Shown here in pieces: positions 22,633 to 35,000 of a stretch of DNA of 64,000 nucleotides. Numbering within the stretch: position 1 is the stretch's first letter; each line of letters begins with the position of its first letter. The position numbers and the translations under genes are program-made. The notes under the pieces are model-generated. The model ran no database searches, was not told the DNA's origin, and was given only the letters and a program-made list of their open reading frames with translations. The stretch comes from Varroa destructor (Eukaryota; Arthropoda; Arachnida; Mesostigmata; Varroidae), in the NCBI RefSeq assembly GCF_002443255.2, contig NW_019211456.1, forward strand, positions 49,288,486 to 49,352,485, in the 5' to 3' direction.

Positions 22633-24150
22633 TGCTGTGTGGAGTCACGGCGATGGACGGATCGCAATTGATAGGTTTCAATTGATAGTATGGAACATGA
22701 AGAGATGGGAAATATCAAATGCTAAGCATTGAGCTCCCGAAAATTCATCTGCTGTCCTTGAGTCCCGGATGATTTTGTTGCTTTTTGCTTATTGTGTTGT
22801 TATTGTCGTCGTTCTCAATACTGCTGTTGCAGTAGCTATTGTCGTAGGTAGTCTAATGTAGGAACGAAGGTGATTCGAGGGGCCCTGACCCCCGAAAAAC
22901 TCGACCGGGATAGACAATCGCGCTCGTTCTAGCGATCGTACTGTCAGCCCAGATCCGCTAGAGACAAACCAGAAGCAACTAATAGCGAGTAACAAAAGAA
23001 AAAGCCACGAACCGCACTCTGCCGATGACCAGAACAGAACGACTAGGTAACGTTGAGGTTCGACGGACAGCGCGAGAATAGTTGCAGTAGACCATAGCAA
23101 TGGCCATAACAAAACGAAACGAAGCGAGCGGCTAAAGAAACAGAAAGACAAAGAGCAAAAAGCCGATGAAACAGACGAAGGAAAAGTACAGAAGCATTCG
23201 ATCGAGTGGTCGGCGTTTGCTGACGCTGCCGCGGCCGCCTATTAACAGTAACGAAATCGCCAGATACTAGAGCTAATGTCTCAGCCAGTCGAATTCGACT
23301 CAATCAATAGAGCTGACGATGATCGAGTATATACACTCACCGAGTTAGTCAGACGTTTGCATCTAATCCGATCAAATCTACATCGGGATATGTAACGAGG
23401 CAAGCTTCACGTTAAACAACGTTTAGCGGAGCTGCTGCGGCAGCCTGAAAAGCCCGATCTAATTTGACGCTTTGTTTCTTCAACGAATAAATGCCTTCCC
23501 CGTTGCTGTGCATTGGCTACAACGAATTTTATTGTTGTTGCCTTCGCCCACTTCCTCCGTGTCGAACTGAACGAAACTACTACTCGATTAAGAGCGACCC
23601 AGACAGAATAATGCGTCCGTCGAGGGCGGGTGGTTGAAGCGCCATTGTTTTTTTGTAGCTGTCGTTGCTCCTGTGCGTTCCCATTCTTCTTGTATCAAGA
23701 TTACAACCACTCGCGGAGTTCACGACGTAAAAACTTTAAAAAAATATGACAACTGAACGTCACCCGCTAGTAAATCTCCCAACCGCTTGACAAAATGGAT
23801 CTGATTACGGAGAATGTTCAATGTCCTCAGACTCGGTCTTTTGATATGATGGGCAACCTTCAAGCTGCGTAGAAAAGTTCGAAGCAAACCGCGTTGTCTT
23901 GCCCGTTCGACAGAGCAGATATGATAAGTCCTGCAAGACGGCGTAATATAACATGCTGTAACGAACAAGTTTAATAAAACTTGCTTTCTATTTTTCTGGT
24001 TCCATTTCGATTTCTCTGTGTTTTATATTCACACTTTTCGCTTTACCAGTTACCAAAGTAGTTACCACAAAACGGTGGCTGGGCTGGTTTTTGTAGAATG
24101 TCTTATTTTTGGACGAAAGCGACGCGCACAACCAGAAGTCGACAGTGAAA

Positions 24151-24231
24151 ATGTTTCCCTTCCGATTTGGCCTGGCAGCTTTTGGAAGGCGTCTCTATAG
24201 ACTGACTTCCACACGCGCGATGCTGCCGCAG
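24151..24231 (+). CDS. Candidate first coding exon, mitochondrial-presequence-like peptide
   Basis: What is seen: an ATG in a favourable context (GAAAATG), 27 codons with no stop, then CAG followed by GTAAGT, a perfect consensus donor, at codon phase 0. The peptide starts MFPFRFGLAAFGRRLYRL and continues TSTRAMLPQ. It has five Arg, no Asp or Glu, and alternating hydrophobic and basic residues, the composition expected of a mitochondrial targeting presequence. What is inferred: this could be the first exon of a nuclear gene for a mitochondrial protein, with the rest downstream. I could not identify a following exon or the protein. GTAAGT occurs by chance about 30 times across both strands of a window this size, and minus-strand frames also run through this spot, so chance remains the main alternative. 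Confidence 0.22.
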
Positions 24232-24539
24232 GTAAGTGGAATAATAGCCTGGACGGCTCACCCCAGAATAGGAAGACCTGCACGGAGCACGAAAGCCATG
24301 TGTGGAAGAGAACGGATTGAGGGTTGAGTTTAGGATGGCGCGTTGAATAGAGGAAGGAGCTGACTCGCAGGAAACGAAGCTCCACTCGCCGAAGTGCTGC
24401 TCCGGCTGCTGCTAGAGTCGTCAGCAAAGCACACCACAACCCCACACACAAGCTTGAAGCAAGACAGTAAATTCTGAGTCCTGTGGGTACTGTTAGTCCC
24501 GCAAGTCAGCCTTCAGGAGGCAAAAAAGGACTACCGCTT

Positions 24540-24572
24540 GCAGTGGCTTTGCAGCAATGGCAAAGCCACTGC
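24540..24572. repeat. Perfect 13-bp inverted repeat, hairpin
   Basis: GCAGTGGCTTTGC and GCAAAGCCACTGC pair without mismatch around the 7-base loop AGCAATG. It is the most stable-looking compact hairpin in the window, lying about 310 bases downstream of the candidate exon at 24151-24231. The 13-bp stem is too short for a typical microRNA precursor. Confidence 0.9.
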
Positions 24573-25144
24573 CGGGTGGCAAAGATAGGATCAGTCCAGC
24601 AAAACACGAAGAGACCGAAAGGGCCAGAGAGAGAGATGTAGTAGATGATAGCGAGGGGAGTGCGGAGAAAGAAAGTTAAATCTTCAAATTCGCTTGGCAA
24701 ACATGCCTCAAGCGAAGACAGGAAAAGGAAAGAAAAAGGACGGCAACCAGGACGAGAAGGACGAGCTACCACTTCTAACTCTCTGCTTAGCTGCTACTCG
24801 TTGGATGGCTATCTGAACACTCGCTTTGCTATGGCTCGGAACAAGACGACGACCTAACGGATGGACGGAGCGACCAGCAGGAGCTAGCAAGAACTCCACG
24901 CTGCCACTGTTAATGCTGTTGCTGCAGAAACAGCTCGCGTCTGAAGAGACAGCGAAGGCGAACGAACGTAGCCGGAGATAGACTACGTATGATATAACAC
25001 CAAAGTTAGCAGCAGTAGCATTGCTAGAAGACGAAAAAAAGAAATTCAACAGGAAAGAAGACGAGCAGGCAGTGCGGTGCAGCGTCAATGAGAAAAGGAG
25101 GGAGAATTGGCGGAAACGGAAAATAAAATGAATTTTTCTGTCCG

Positions 25145-25197
25145 AGAGGGAGAGAGAGAGAGAGAGGGCGAGGGGCGGGGGGGGGGGGGTAGATAGA
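25145..25197. repeat. (GA)n and poly-G composite tract
   Basis: About 18 bases of alternating GA, a short spacer, 13 consecutive G (25177-25189) and AGATAGATGG. The complement reads as Ser/Leu and Pro runs inside the longest open frame of the window (24708-25382, minus), inflating its length. Confidence 0.95.
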
Positions 25198-28100
25198 TGG
25201 ACAGACAGAGAAACGACTAAGAAGATAACACTTCGGGAAGCTGAAAGCTGAGAAGAAGCGCACCGCTGCCGTTTCCGAAATTCCCTAGTACCGCCAAACC
25301 GCCTAACGCAAGCTTTTACGAAAGTCCCCATGTCCCCAAAAGTCCACAAGCCATCGGACAAAAACCCTGTTGGCTTTTTCAATTAGCTCTCGCGCGACGC
25401 GTCACTGGCGATTCAGTGGGCGCAAGCGGTTGGAGACAGCAGTCGAGACGATTCAACAGAAGAAAAACACCGGCGCAGAACCGAAAATATTCTAATGAAA
25501 GGCCGGTTAACGATAAAAATGGGAAAAGCCACTATCAGAGAAAAGTTGTGTTTCGGAGTGTGAACAAGGAGCACTGCGACTCGGGAAAAACCCGTGACGA
25601 CGACGGTGATGGGGACAAAATATTCTTCAAAGACGCTTTCAAAAATGTTAATTTCAACATCTCTATGCTCATTTTGACATCAGTATGTATAGATTCGTTG
25701 CACAATGGATTTACGCGTAATCCGTACATCGAGAAAATGTGCTTCATTCGATCAATCAAACCAAGTTGACTTATTTTTATTATAAAGTTCTTTTTTCAAG
25801 TTAAAAAGCAAATTACATCGATGATAACATTAAAAGGGCTTGACTACGCTTTGCCCAAAGTTTATCTGACCCATGCTCGTAACTTTCATATATCACGTCC
25901 ACATTTAAGCGTGTATGTGCCGGGATGAGGACGGTCGGGTGAAACCCAGCGTCCAGTCGAGGCAAACCAACACGATCTAGAGGGAGGAAGTAAAGAGGGA
26001 GGCAAATGGGGAAACGCTCTCGAAGAATGGAGACGACGACGACGATGTCGTCGACGAAAGTAAGAGGATACAGCGACATTGAAAATAAACGACGATAAAG
26101 GAACCCCACCCCGGAAACACACATTCTTGAGATGAATTGCGTGAAAGGGAACAACAAAATAGTGGTGGTCGACTGAAGTGTCGTAATACATCCTGATGGA
26201 GATGAGAGATGATGCACAGAGAAGTGAAACAAGTATCCTAGGGGTGTCACTTAACTACCATCGTCACAGTCAGTTTCCTGCGGCATCTTCACCCATTTTT
26301 TTATGAACTATTTTCACGGACCTTTTTCGATCTTCGAAACATATCAATAACATAAGCATTACAGAACAAGCTTATGTGAAGCAACGCAACTTGCCGAATG
26401 GAGTGGACCATTTCGTTTGGGCAAGTGGAATTTGAGTCTGTCTCTATATGTATAGCTATATCCAGAACCTTACGCAATGCAACGGTTTACTTTTCTACAT
26501 TGTTTCTAAAAGAGCCAAATGTAATTATGTTAAAGTCTATATAGCAACGTAGAAAAATGTCCGAATTACTTAAATAGCCGCTTCGACTGGCTAATCAATG
26601 AAGATACGTGGTTTTCCCAGGACTTTCTTTAGAAAAATGAGACAAGTTCAAATGAATCGACAATTTACGACCCGTAATATCACGGTGGCACTGGGGATGT
26701 CCGGGCAACATTGGAAAATATATTTGATGGTAATACTAAAGATCGCCGTCATGGAAAAGAATGCGGTTCCGAACCGCTGAACGAAGACTTGAGATAAATA
26801 CGCGTAATTTCGGTTGAGCGTATACAAGTAGATATAGTTAGAACAATATATATTCAATACAAATGATTTTTCCAGGGCAACATAGATCAAGCGTAATCTA
26901 TGACAGAAGGATGACGTAGTGTCGATCTACACCAGCTTTCACCATCACATTAGCCCAAGCTCCCGTATAGCGAGACCAGCAAAGGGCACGAATCTATTTC
27001 GTTGACTTCTTCCAATCAGTTCCCCCTCCCTTGCAACCTTTTTGTTTCAAGCGGAGGTTCCAGTTCCATTGATCGGGCTCGTTCGCTGCTCGATTGACCT
27101 GGGCTCGATTGCCTAGACAGACACATGAACGTATCCTAGCCCGAATACGAATCACGACTTTGATCATCGAGCCGGCAGCCGGCGTGCTACTCCGAGCTGA
27201 TCGAAGTGCAAGACTTCCAGTTGTCGGCAGCCGTCAAAATAGCGCCGCTCAACGCGAAAAGCGCCGACACGACGAGAACAGACTGACCACAATCGGTTGT
27301 TAGCCGTCTCTTTGGACGCTCAGACCAAAGGCACACGAATACACCGAACGCATGCATATGATAATGCCGTGAGTCGACGTTGGAGCCGTCATCGCTGCTG
27401 CCACCGCCACCGTCGTTACCATCGAAAGGATCAAATACTCCCGCCGCAGTTGCTGACGTTGCTAAGAGTGAATTTTGTCACGAAGGTCCTGGGCGCTTTA
27501 GCTCCTAATCATCCTGTTCTCCATTAGTTCCATTCTTTGTTCGGTGACGATTATGGCTATGATGACGCTCTTGTAGGTGCTGATGATGAACGTGATTAAC
27601 GTGTCCTGACCGTCCACAACGCGATTGGTAAATGAGTAGGCGAGCGACCGGTCAAACTAACGTCACATGCACTCCTCCTCTGTTACGGTACCCGTTAACG
27701 TTATCGATAAAAATATCACCTATACATAGATATACTGATTTATGAAACAAATAACAGATGCCGTGATTCGTTCTGTCGGTTACGTGAAGCAGCAATTAAT
27801 TATTAAATTTCGAAAAGCTTTCCAATAATATGGGGTAATTCGCCGGATCGTTCAAGCAAGCAGATAGGAAAAGCCCCAATACATCAAGCGGGCTTCCACT
27901 ATAAATATGTCAAATTCTTTGTTGCAGCTCGAGCCACAGTCGCGTGCTGACAGAAATATCAGAAACATATTGCTTTCCTAGGACCCTAATCTTATCCGAA
28001 TCCCTATTGTTGAGGTCAAATTAAAGTCAATACGTCAATCTTGATCTTGGCCCTTTTACTAATACGAAGACAACGTCAAGCGCCCATACCCAATACCCGC

Positions 28101-29192
28101 CCACATACAGCCACGCCACGACTAGACTTCTGAAAATAGCTTCAAACATGGTCGGTCTCCAACGGTAAAAATAAACTTGCGTAGTAATATTGTAATGATC
28201 TGAGTATATCCACAGATAGCGCGCTCTTTTCAATGGAATCTGTCAAAGCAGCCCTGTGTGGTGCGGAGAAAACTTACAAACCGGTATGTTCCCCGGCAAA
28301 CGTACCATTGTAGTTCTCTTATTTACCGTGTTGCAGACGCCTGTCAAACGCATCACGATTGTAGCTTTGAAGCAAACTGGAAACCGAACAAACTGCCCAT
28401 GGCTCAACTTTCTTTTCGCTAAAGTTAAATAAAAATGAACATTGCCAAAAAGAACTCCCTCTATATAGACATGTATATTCAAGCACACTTTGTCGTCCGT
28501 GTATTGCGTTTCAACCAGGTTCGCGCGCAGTTTCACTTGAAAGTGTCTAATTCGTATGTACACCGCTTTCAGTCGCCAGCTAAAGGCACATAACACATAT
28601 CCTGAACAGGCCAGACCAGTGATCTCCATGGGGGCCATGGAACTCTACCGCAGACGCGAGGGTCGCCGCTGGTCCAATAAGTGAGCCAGACAGGCACGAA
28701 AGCAGGCGGTTCTCGAAGTGTGCTGCTCCCCGGATCATTACCCTCAAAGCTATTGCTCGTACTGCCTACGCTACCGGGGTAGCCAGAAAGCGCACCCTTC
28801 TTCATGCGGGCGGGTAGGGGGGTGCAGACCAACCGACGTTTGGGCCGAGCTCTAAGATCTGTTGTTGCTACGGCACAGTTCGCTAGCGCTACCATCACCG
28901 AGTGTCTGTGTATATCTGTGTACAATCGCGCGGATGAAACACCGAGTCAGCAATCTGCCGCCTCTGTGTGATGAAACTTGAAACGACCGGCTTTCCCCTT
29001 TGACGAGCTCGTATATCGCACCCAAAAGGAGTCACATGTACACAGAAAAAAATATTAAATCGGGGGCAGGGGAGAGGTACCAAAATCGCGTTAGATAACG
29101 CAACACGATCGCATACAGCTATAGATGTTCATCAATATGAACATTCGAGTAAACACGATCGCCCCTCTTCATCGGCTTACTGATTTTCTCAA

Positions 29193-29203
29193 TTTTTTTT
29201 TTT
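29193..29203. repeat. Poly-T run, 11 bases
   Basis: Eleven T after CTCAA. Confidence 0.95.
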
Positions 29204-29717
29204 GATTAGCTAAAGCTTTATGGTGTAGCTATTAGCGAGGACTGATTGGCTCGTCTCGTATTGTAACAGTAGGTATATGCGCAAGATGAACGTAGCAGCG
29301 GCCCGTAGCGCGCAAAAATACAACAAAGAAACTAAACAGAGCAAAAGGTAAATAAATCGTATCTATATAATTTTGCTTGCTCGCTAAGTTAGCAATATTA
29401 TCCACTCATCTACCGTCGGCCATTCGTCGTCCGTCGATATTGTTCCGTATCCTCAACGCGTCAATAGTCTAAGCACCGTCGTTACAACTCACCAGCACAG
29501 TCGCGACCGTGGCGCAGTTCCATACAACGTTTGCCGACCAAACGCACGAAGTCATACACTGATTACCACTCTAACTGATATCCGTTAAATCTGCTCAACA
29601 GCAGCGGCAGTACTCTGCATCGATGTTTTAGGTTGCATACAGATAGTGTAATAGGTATCCGTTGGCGGTCACAGTCACTGCGTTTCTAGAAATATATTCG
29701 CGTTGATTTGATATAGA

Positions 29718-29741
29718 TCCGCGGGCTGTTTTCCTCGCGGA
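29718..29741. repeat. GC-rich hairpin, 8-bp stem
   Basis: TCCGCGGG pairs with CCTCGCGGA-type sequence (six Watson-Crick pairs, one G-T, one G-C) around an 8-base loop containing TGTTTT. Confidence 0.65.
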
Positions 29742-30819
29742 GTGATGATGTAGCTTACGCGGTCATACCAGTATAGATAGATACGTCAATATAAAGTATC
29801 CTTGTTAATGCGATGGCGTGAAATAGCACTTGACGACACGACGTAACGTGACCTCACTCCACAAACTCCAACTCCGTTCTGACACACTATCTGCCAGTGT
29901 CCGCCGAGTAGTCGTGCTGGGAAAGGGAAGCCAGCCAACCCTCGCCGAATCGTCGCTTCCCTCGCCGCCAAACGAAAAGGAAGGATGTCTACATTTTGGG
30001 TCTGTTGCTAACAGCAAACATAGTAACAGACAGGAGCCTGAAGCGAAGCGCCCTGTCGAATTCGTGCCGGACCAACCGATACGTTGTCGGTTCCCTGCTT
30101 CGTGTCTTCTTCTTTCCTCCCTGTTCTCGTGCTGCGGTTTTTTCGGCGGGAAGAACGCTGCTTTACGAGCGGAGCTCACATTCGGCCAGCTCGTTGCAGT
30201 TGCGTCCTTTCTCTGATCGAAGGTGTAGATGCGTACGCTAAAAAAGAGCACCCCCAAAGAGCAATGGGTCTCCGATGGGGCCAGCGCGCAGCGAAAGAAG
30301 CGATCTCGAGAAAAAAAAAAGTTGCAAATTGTATAGACGACAAATCAAGGAGCAAACGAACATCGGGGCCCAATAAAGGATGGCTATACGAATGGACCAA
30401 TGTGCTAAAAATAGAAGAAAGCCTGTTTATTTACTGCACGTGTATAAAGAATATGGTTATGGCAAGCGATACCTGATCAAGATTTCATGGATATTAAAAC
30501 ACGCTAGTTACGATTATGAATATTTACTGCGAAGCCAAATAATGCGACCTTCTGCTGCAAGTGCTCAACTGAAAAGCTTCCATCCCAAAGTATTTGATCA
30601 TTGGCTAGTAAACATTCGTTTGTACTATATACCACAGTAAAAAAATCGGACCGAGCAGTTATTATTTAAACTCTATGTGGGAGAAGTGCATATGGTGCAA
30701 TAGCACGATAGTCTATCGCGAAATTACTTCGACGGTGAGCCTACCGTTGCTGGCCATAACATCTCGATAAGGCAAAACCTACTTCAGCTAGTGCAAGTCA
30801 TCCCGAGGACCATACTATC

Positions 30820-30840
30820 TACCTATATAGAATATAGGTA
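30820..30840. repeat. 8-bp inverted repeat
   Basis: TACCTATA-TAGAA-TATAGGTA, perfect arms with a 5-base loop. Confidence 0.75.
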
Positions 30841-31096
30841 TATTCTGCCATGATAGCAATAATATGGTATCACTTCGCGTAATTAGTATAAAAATCATCG
30901 TTGCTTTTCAGGTAGGCGCGCTATAAGGCGATGTACATACACACAAACTGTATTGCATATAAAAATGGAAGGCAGTTATACACAGGTACGTGAGTTAACA
31001 TCCTGTGCGGGCTTCTACGAATATTTTCCATCAGTCCTATTTTACGACTCCGGGTGGACTGACTGGCCTTTTTGAGAATAGTCGGAGAAAAGCTGG

Positions 31097-31113
31097 CTAA
31101 CCGGACCGGTTAG
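31097..31113. repeat. Odd-spaced palindrome CTAACCGG-A-CCGGTTAG
   Basis: Two 8-base arms around one A. Three 5-bp hairpins follow within 150 bases (around 31167, 31204 and 31242). Confidence 0.75.
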
Positions 31114-32976
31114 ACTAACCAAGCAAACTGGGGAGATTTTATTCTTTGCTGGACTCGAGCGAGAGAACCCCCAGAAGGGGTCTGGACACGCTTAGAAGAA
31201 ATCCGGGTCTTGGCACCCGTCAGAGTGATCGGCTCGTTTATTTCCAGCCAAATGGAAGGAACCTTTAGTTAGAGTAGGAGGAAATCCGCTTAACTTGAAC
31301 CGGCGTAGTTACATGTACAAGCACCATAGACGATAAACTACACCTTACGATAAGTTCGCTTCGTAACGAATCACTGCAATAGCGTACTAAACCTTTTACA
31401 TTATCGCCACTACTTTGTAGGAAGTATCATGTTTGGGTCAATTGAGGCGGTTGCAATTTTTCGAGAAGTTCATATTTTCAACGTTATTATATTGTCTTCA
31501 AACTTTATGCCACCCGGGCATCTACGGTAATTCAACTAGGAACTATAACTCTTTCAAGAGTCTGTTATATTTACGGGGCACGATTGGAGCAGCAATACAA
31601 CAAGTGATGGTAGCTTTACGGTTATACAATCGCGTCTGACTTGGCCTCGTGCAATCTACATCATACAAATTTTATAACGTTCCCTTCTTAGAGTGTCGAG
31701 GTTTTCTGACGTTCTTCAGGTTTATAGCCTAAAGACAATGATCAAAAACAATTGTAATTTCAATTATTCAAATATTTTTTGCCATCTGCCGGGCTTCATC
31801 ACCTGGGTCTAAGCAGCTGACCCTCAAATGTTTGCGTATCTGGCAAAATAACAAGTGGACAGAATGTTGCTCCGCCCTATCCTCTCTAAATGCAAGCTTA
31901 TTACCGAAAAACGACGTTACGGTTATCTCCAACCGCAGCATGCCGTGCGTTTTGAGAATGTCGGAAAAATCCAGGTAAAATAAATAGATTCAATTAAAAA
32001 ATAAATGCCCATCTGTTGTACCAGCCAAACTTGAACTTTATAGGCTCTCGCCAGCCGCAACGCATCAGTAAATGGCCGGTTGTTCCCAGGTGCCTAGGCT
32101 CAAATAAGACGATGCTCGTGAACCTCGAACTAGCTACTAGGCACATTGCATAGATTTGAAGGTAATACAATGCTTAAGGAACATACAAGTACGACCTTAA
32201 CACTTTAGGTACTTGAAAACTTTACAATCTCCTATTCGTAATGATCAGATAACTAACTAGTATTATTATACTCATGAGTGTACCTATTTTAGGCATTATT
32301 AACAAGGTGATAGATAGGCGCGCAGTGCGACTCGATACGTGAAGCTCAATTAGGAAGCATTCGTTCCGTTTCATTATATTGGCCAGGTCCTGTTAGGCTC
32401 CGTTTGATGTAAAACAGCGGCCACGCTGAACAAGGATACTGCTGACATTGGAAATAGGCACGGATGTTGTTGGTACAAGATAGCAAAAGACCAATACCAT
32501 TTATGCTATCGTCTTTGAGAGTGTAGCCATAGCTCTGCAAGGTTTGCTGAAAATGATTTAAAAACTGATTTAAAGAAATCGTCGAAATTCGTTAATACGT
32601 GGCACTCATGTCGGATCGATAATCCTCGAGTGGTAACTTACTACGCCAGAAGCAGGTCTAGATCGCTCCATATACCTTTCCGAAAAATAATCCTCGGCAA
32701 TATTTAATAAAGCAACGGTTTGCTTTGCCTGATAGAGATCGATAAGAGTTGGAAATAGTGGTGACACTGCGGTGCCCTGGTCAATACTCTCATGGTACCT
32801 CTAGATAGATTCTGTCCTTATATCTTCGCTGGTATCCGATGTTAACAGCATAATTTCTATACTTAGCTATACGCAATGACACTATTTATTATGTCTATCG
32901 TTATTCTGCTAATTATGTTACTGTTAGACGTCTCTACCGGACGTCTCCTTACGGCAAGTAACTGTGATGCCTGTGT

Positions 32977-33007
32977 CTAGATGGCATGACACGGCAATGC
33001 CATTTAG
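32977..33007. repeat. Inverted repeat, 11-bp stem with one wobble
   Basis: CTAGATGGCAT pairs with ATGCCATTTAG (ten Watson-Crick pairs and one G-T) around a 9-base loop. Confidence 0.75.
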
Positions 33008-33095
33008 TTCTTAGTCACCTGCCAGTAGCTTTATTTATTCGTATCAATTATTTATCAAACTTAGGAACTCACTTCTAACGGGTGGTGGACGGGTC

Positions 33096-33109
33096 GGGGG
33101 GGGGGGGGG
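33096..33109. repeat. Poly-G run, 14 bases
   Basis: Fourteen G preceded by GGTGGTGGACGGGTC. Confidence 0.96.
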
Positions 33110-33525
33110 TAGAAGGCTTCCACGAGGGACTTTAGGTTCAGCAGCGAATAGTAAAACTCCAAACTGAAAAATTTACCCACAGCTAGCCGAGACCCAGCCT
33201 CGCCTACCATTACGACAAAGCATACATAGCTAGATTGGATTACGTCTTGTTGTTGTCGTCGTTAACGATGATTGTGAGACTGAAACTGCCCATGTCTGTG
33301 TAGGGTATATATAGTCTGTCCGCGACGTCACTGCTGATTTCGTCGCTTCCAAGTAACAGTTAAACTGAATGAACTGTGGCCTAAGTTTGCAATTTCCACA
33401 CTGTGGACGCTGCAAGTTTCTTATTTTCAAGTTACAACTAGAAAAAATTTGCAAAACCGTCTCAGAATTCTTCACTGTTTGATTAAATTGTCTAGACGAC
33501 TGGTAGCTTTTACTGCCTAGCCCAC

Positions 33526-33553
33526 GTATAGAATGATATTGTATAGAATGATA
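33526..33553. repeat. Tandem duplication of a 15-base unit
   Basis: GTATAGAATGATATT is followed immediately by GTATAGAATGATA, giving 1.9 copies. Confidence 0.9.
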
Positions 33554-33980
33554 AGCTTTCATATCATGATGATGTTTTATATCAGCGAAACAGAGACTTT
33601 TGTTTACCTACAGCTGTACGCATATATGCCGTGCAAATACTCCAGTTAGTCGCCATCTTCAAAGACTTAGAGCCAAGTATACATTCGCTATCGTGGACGG
33701 TTGGCGTCGCAGTCGTATGCGCTCTATAATCGTCGCACGATGGCCCATTGCGGTCGCACGCGTCCACATGGATGTAAGCAACAACGGCACTGGTACTTCA
33801 TTTACACAAACTACAAGCGAAACGAGCGGAAGGAGAAACGGAAATAAGAGCTGCCATTTTCATTGGCTTAACGTAATCCTTAGGCTTCCAATAGAGACGT
33901 CGATCGTGTTCAGTAATCGCCCTTCTGTTGTCGCCCGCTAGCGTACTTCCTTCTATCTATAGACCGCTCTATTTGGTGAC

Positions 33981-33998
33981 GATGTCGTAGACGACATC
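33981..33998. repeat. Near-palindrome GATGTCGT-AG-ACGACATC
   Basis: Two perfect 8-base arms separated by two bases. Confidence 0.8.
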
Positions 33999-34477
33999 TC
34001 TGTAGTTTCGAAACATAAGTACTATACGTACGTTCGATAGCTACGTGGCTGGATGACTCCGGGCAAGAAAGGACGCGATTTCTTCTTTATCCGTACGAAG
34101 GTGAAAGAGCGGTCTGCACGAAGGAACAACATCGATGGACATCCTGCCGCCGGGCAACGAAGGGCCAGTAGCTGAACCCGTTTCGCTTTCTCTTTTCTCT
34201 GTCCTCTCCGAGCACAGAATCTGTGTTGTTCTTTTTCTTCAATGATTGTCCTATCCTTCGCGTAGCTAAACATAGGCAAAGCCTTGCTCCTATCTTGTAT
34301 TCTACTGTCTTAGCTACGTTGAGAAAAAGCACAGGTTTTCTTGACTGGGCCAACATCTTGTGCAAGCTTAGGTCTCTAGTTTGGTGTTGCTCGAGTCACG
34401 TCTGTGAGCTTTGTCTCTAGGGTACACGTTGTCCGCCACAGTCCTTGAGCATCGTCCGACAGCCTGACGCTGATACT

Positions 34478-34512
34478 GCGTGACGCGCATAACCCCTCTG
34501 GCTCCGTCACGC
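34478..34512. repeat. 8-bp inverted repeat with 19-base spacer
   Basis: GCGTGACG and CGTCACGC are reverse complements. Confidence 0.65.
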
Positions 34513-35000
34513 TCATGTAAGTTTTCCAGCTCGTCCTTTCATAGCCGCTCTTCGGCCAGTGTTAGACTATCGAAGCAGAGCGGCGTCATACGAAGTTGTC
34601 TCTTATTTTGTGAATGAAAACCACTGTACTATATACTATGGGCTCGTTGCACGTCCGAACACCAGAACACGTGGAAGTAGTGCGAACCCCTACCGCAGTT
34701 ATTATGTGTTTAAAAATGTGTTCCAACGTACATATGTGTTTGCAAATTTTCACCATATATGTAATGTAGAAATATATTCAGGCTTACGTATAAAAGCAGG
34801 TGACTGCCAGGAAATATGGATAATCGAGGCATCGCAAAAATCACTTGTACTGTTACTAGGTTCGTAAATTCCGCAGGCATATACCGATACAGCCGCTTAC
34901 AAAACAAGCGTATGGCTGCAAAGCCACCAACTCAAAAAGCCTGATTCTAAAGGATCGAATTCTGTTCCGCCGTCTGGGGAGGTCTAGGTTCTTCTTTAAT

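Larger units (their letters stand above)
20001..25000. other. Region with no supported gene (20-25 kb)
   Basis: Contains the two better exon candidates of the window (20271-20325 minus and 24151-24231 plus), a (TA)n tract at 22618, a 12-bp hairpin at 22501, a 10-base direct repeat CAATTGATAG starting at about 22663 and again at about 22677, and the 13-bp hairpin at 24540. The remaining sequence shows no family-level protein similarity that I can recognise on either strand. Confidence 0.7.
25001..30000. other. Region with no supported gene (25-30 kb)
   Basis: Contains a (GA)n/poly-G composite at 25145, a GAC-triplet run ending in a GTCGTCGAC dyad around 26032-26056, a GCCGGC-A-GCCGGC dyad around 27172, an 11-base T run at 29193 and a GC-rich hairpin at 29718. 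The 131- and 118-residue minus-strand frames at 28243-28638 and 28569-28925 overlap each other in different frames and carry no recognisable domain. Confidence 0.75.
30001..35000. other. Region with no supported gene (30-35 kb)
   Basis: Mostly plain sequence. Inverted repeats occur at 30820, 31097, 32977, 33981 and 34478, a 14-base G run at 33096 and a 15-base tandem duplication at 33526. Two stretches of roughly 700 bases (31640-32345 and 32541-33229) contain no 60-codon open frame in any frame and no repeat other than the 32977 hairpin. Confidence 0.75.

Noticed and set aside
24708..25382. Longest open frame in the window, about 224 codons on the minus strand
   Set aside because: It starts only at TTG; the first ATG is about 18 codons later. 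Its length depends on a (GA)n/poly-G tract read as Leu/Ser and Pro runs, and the rest is low-complexity Ser/Phe with no domain.
33600..33941. 113-codon plus-strand frame with a GTAAGC after codon 59
   Set aside because: No plausible pyrimidine-rich acceptor at the left edge, and the opposite strand is also open for 61 codons over the same bases.
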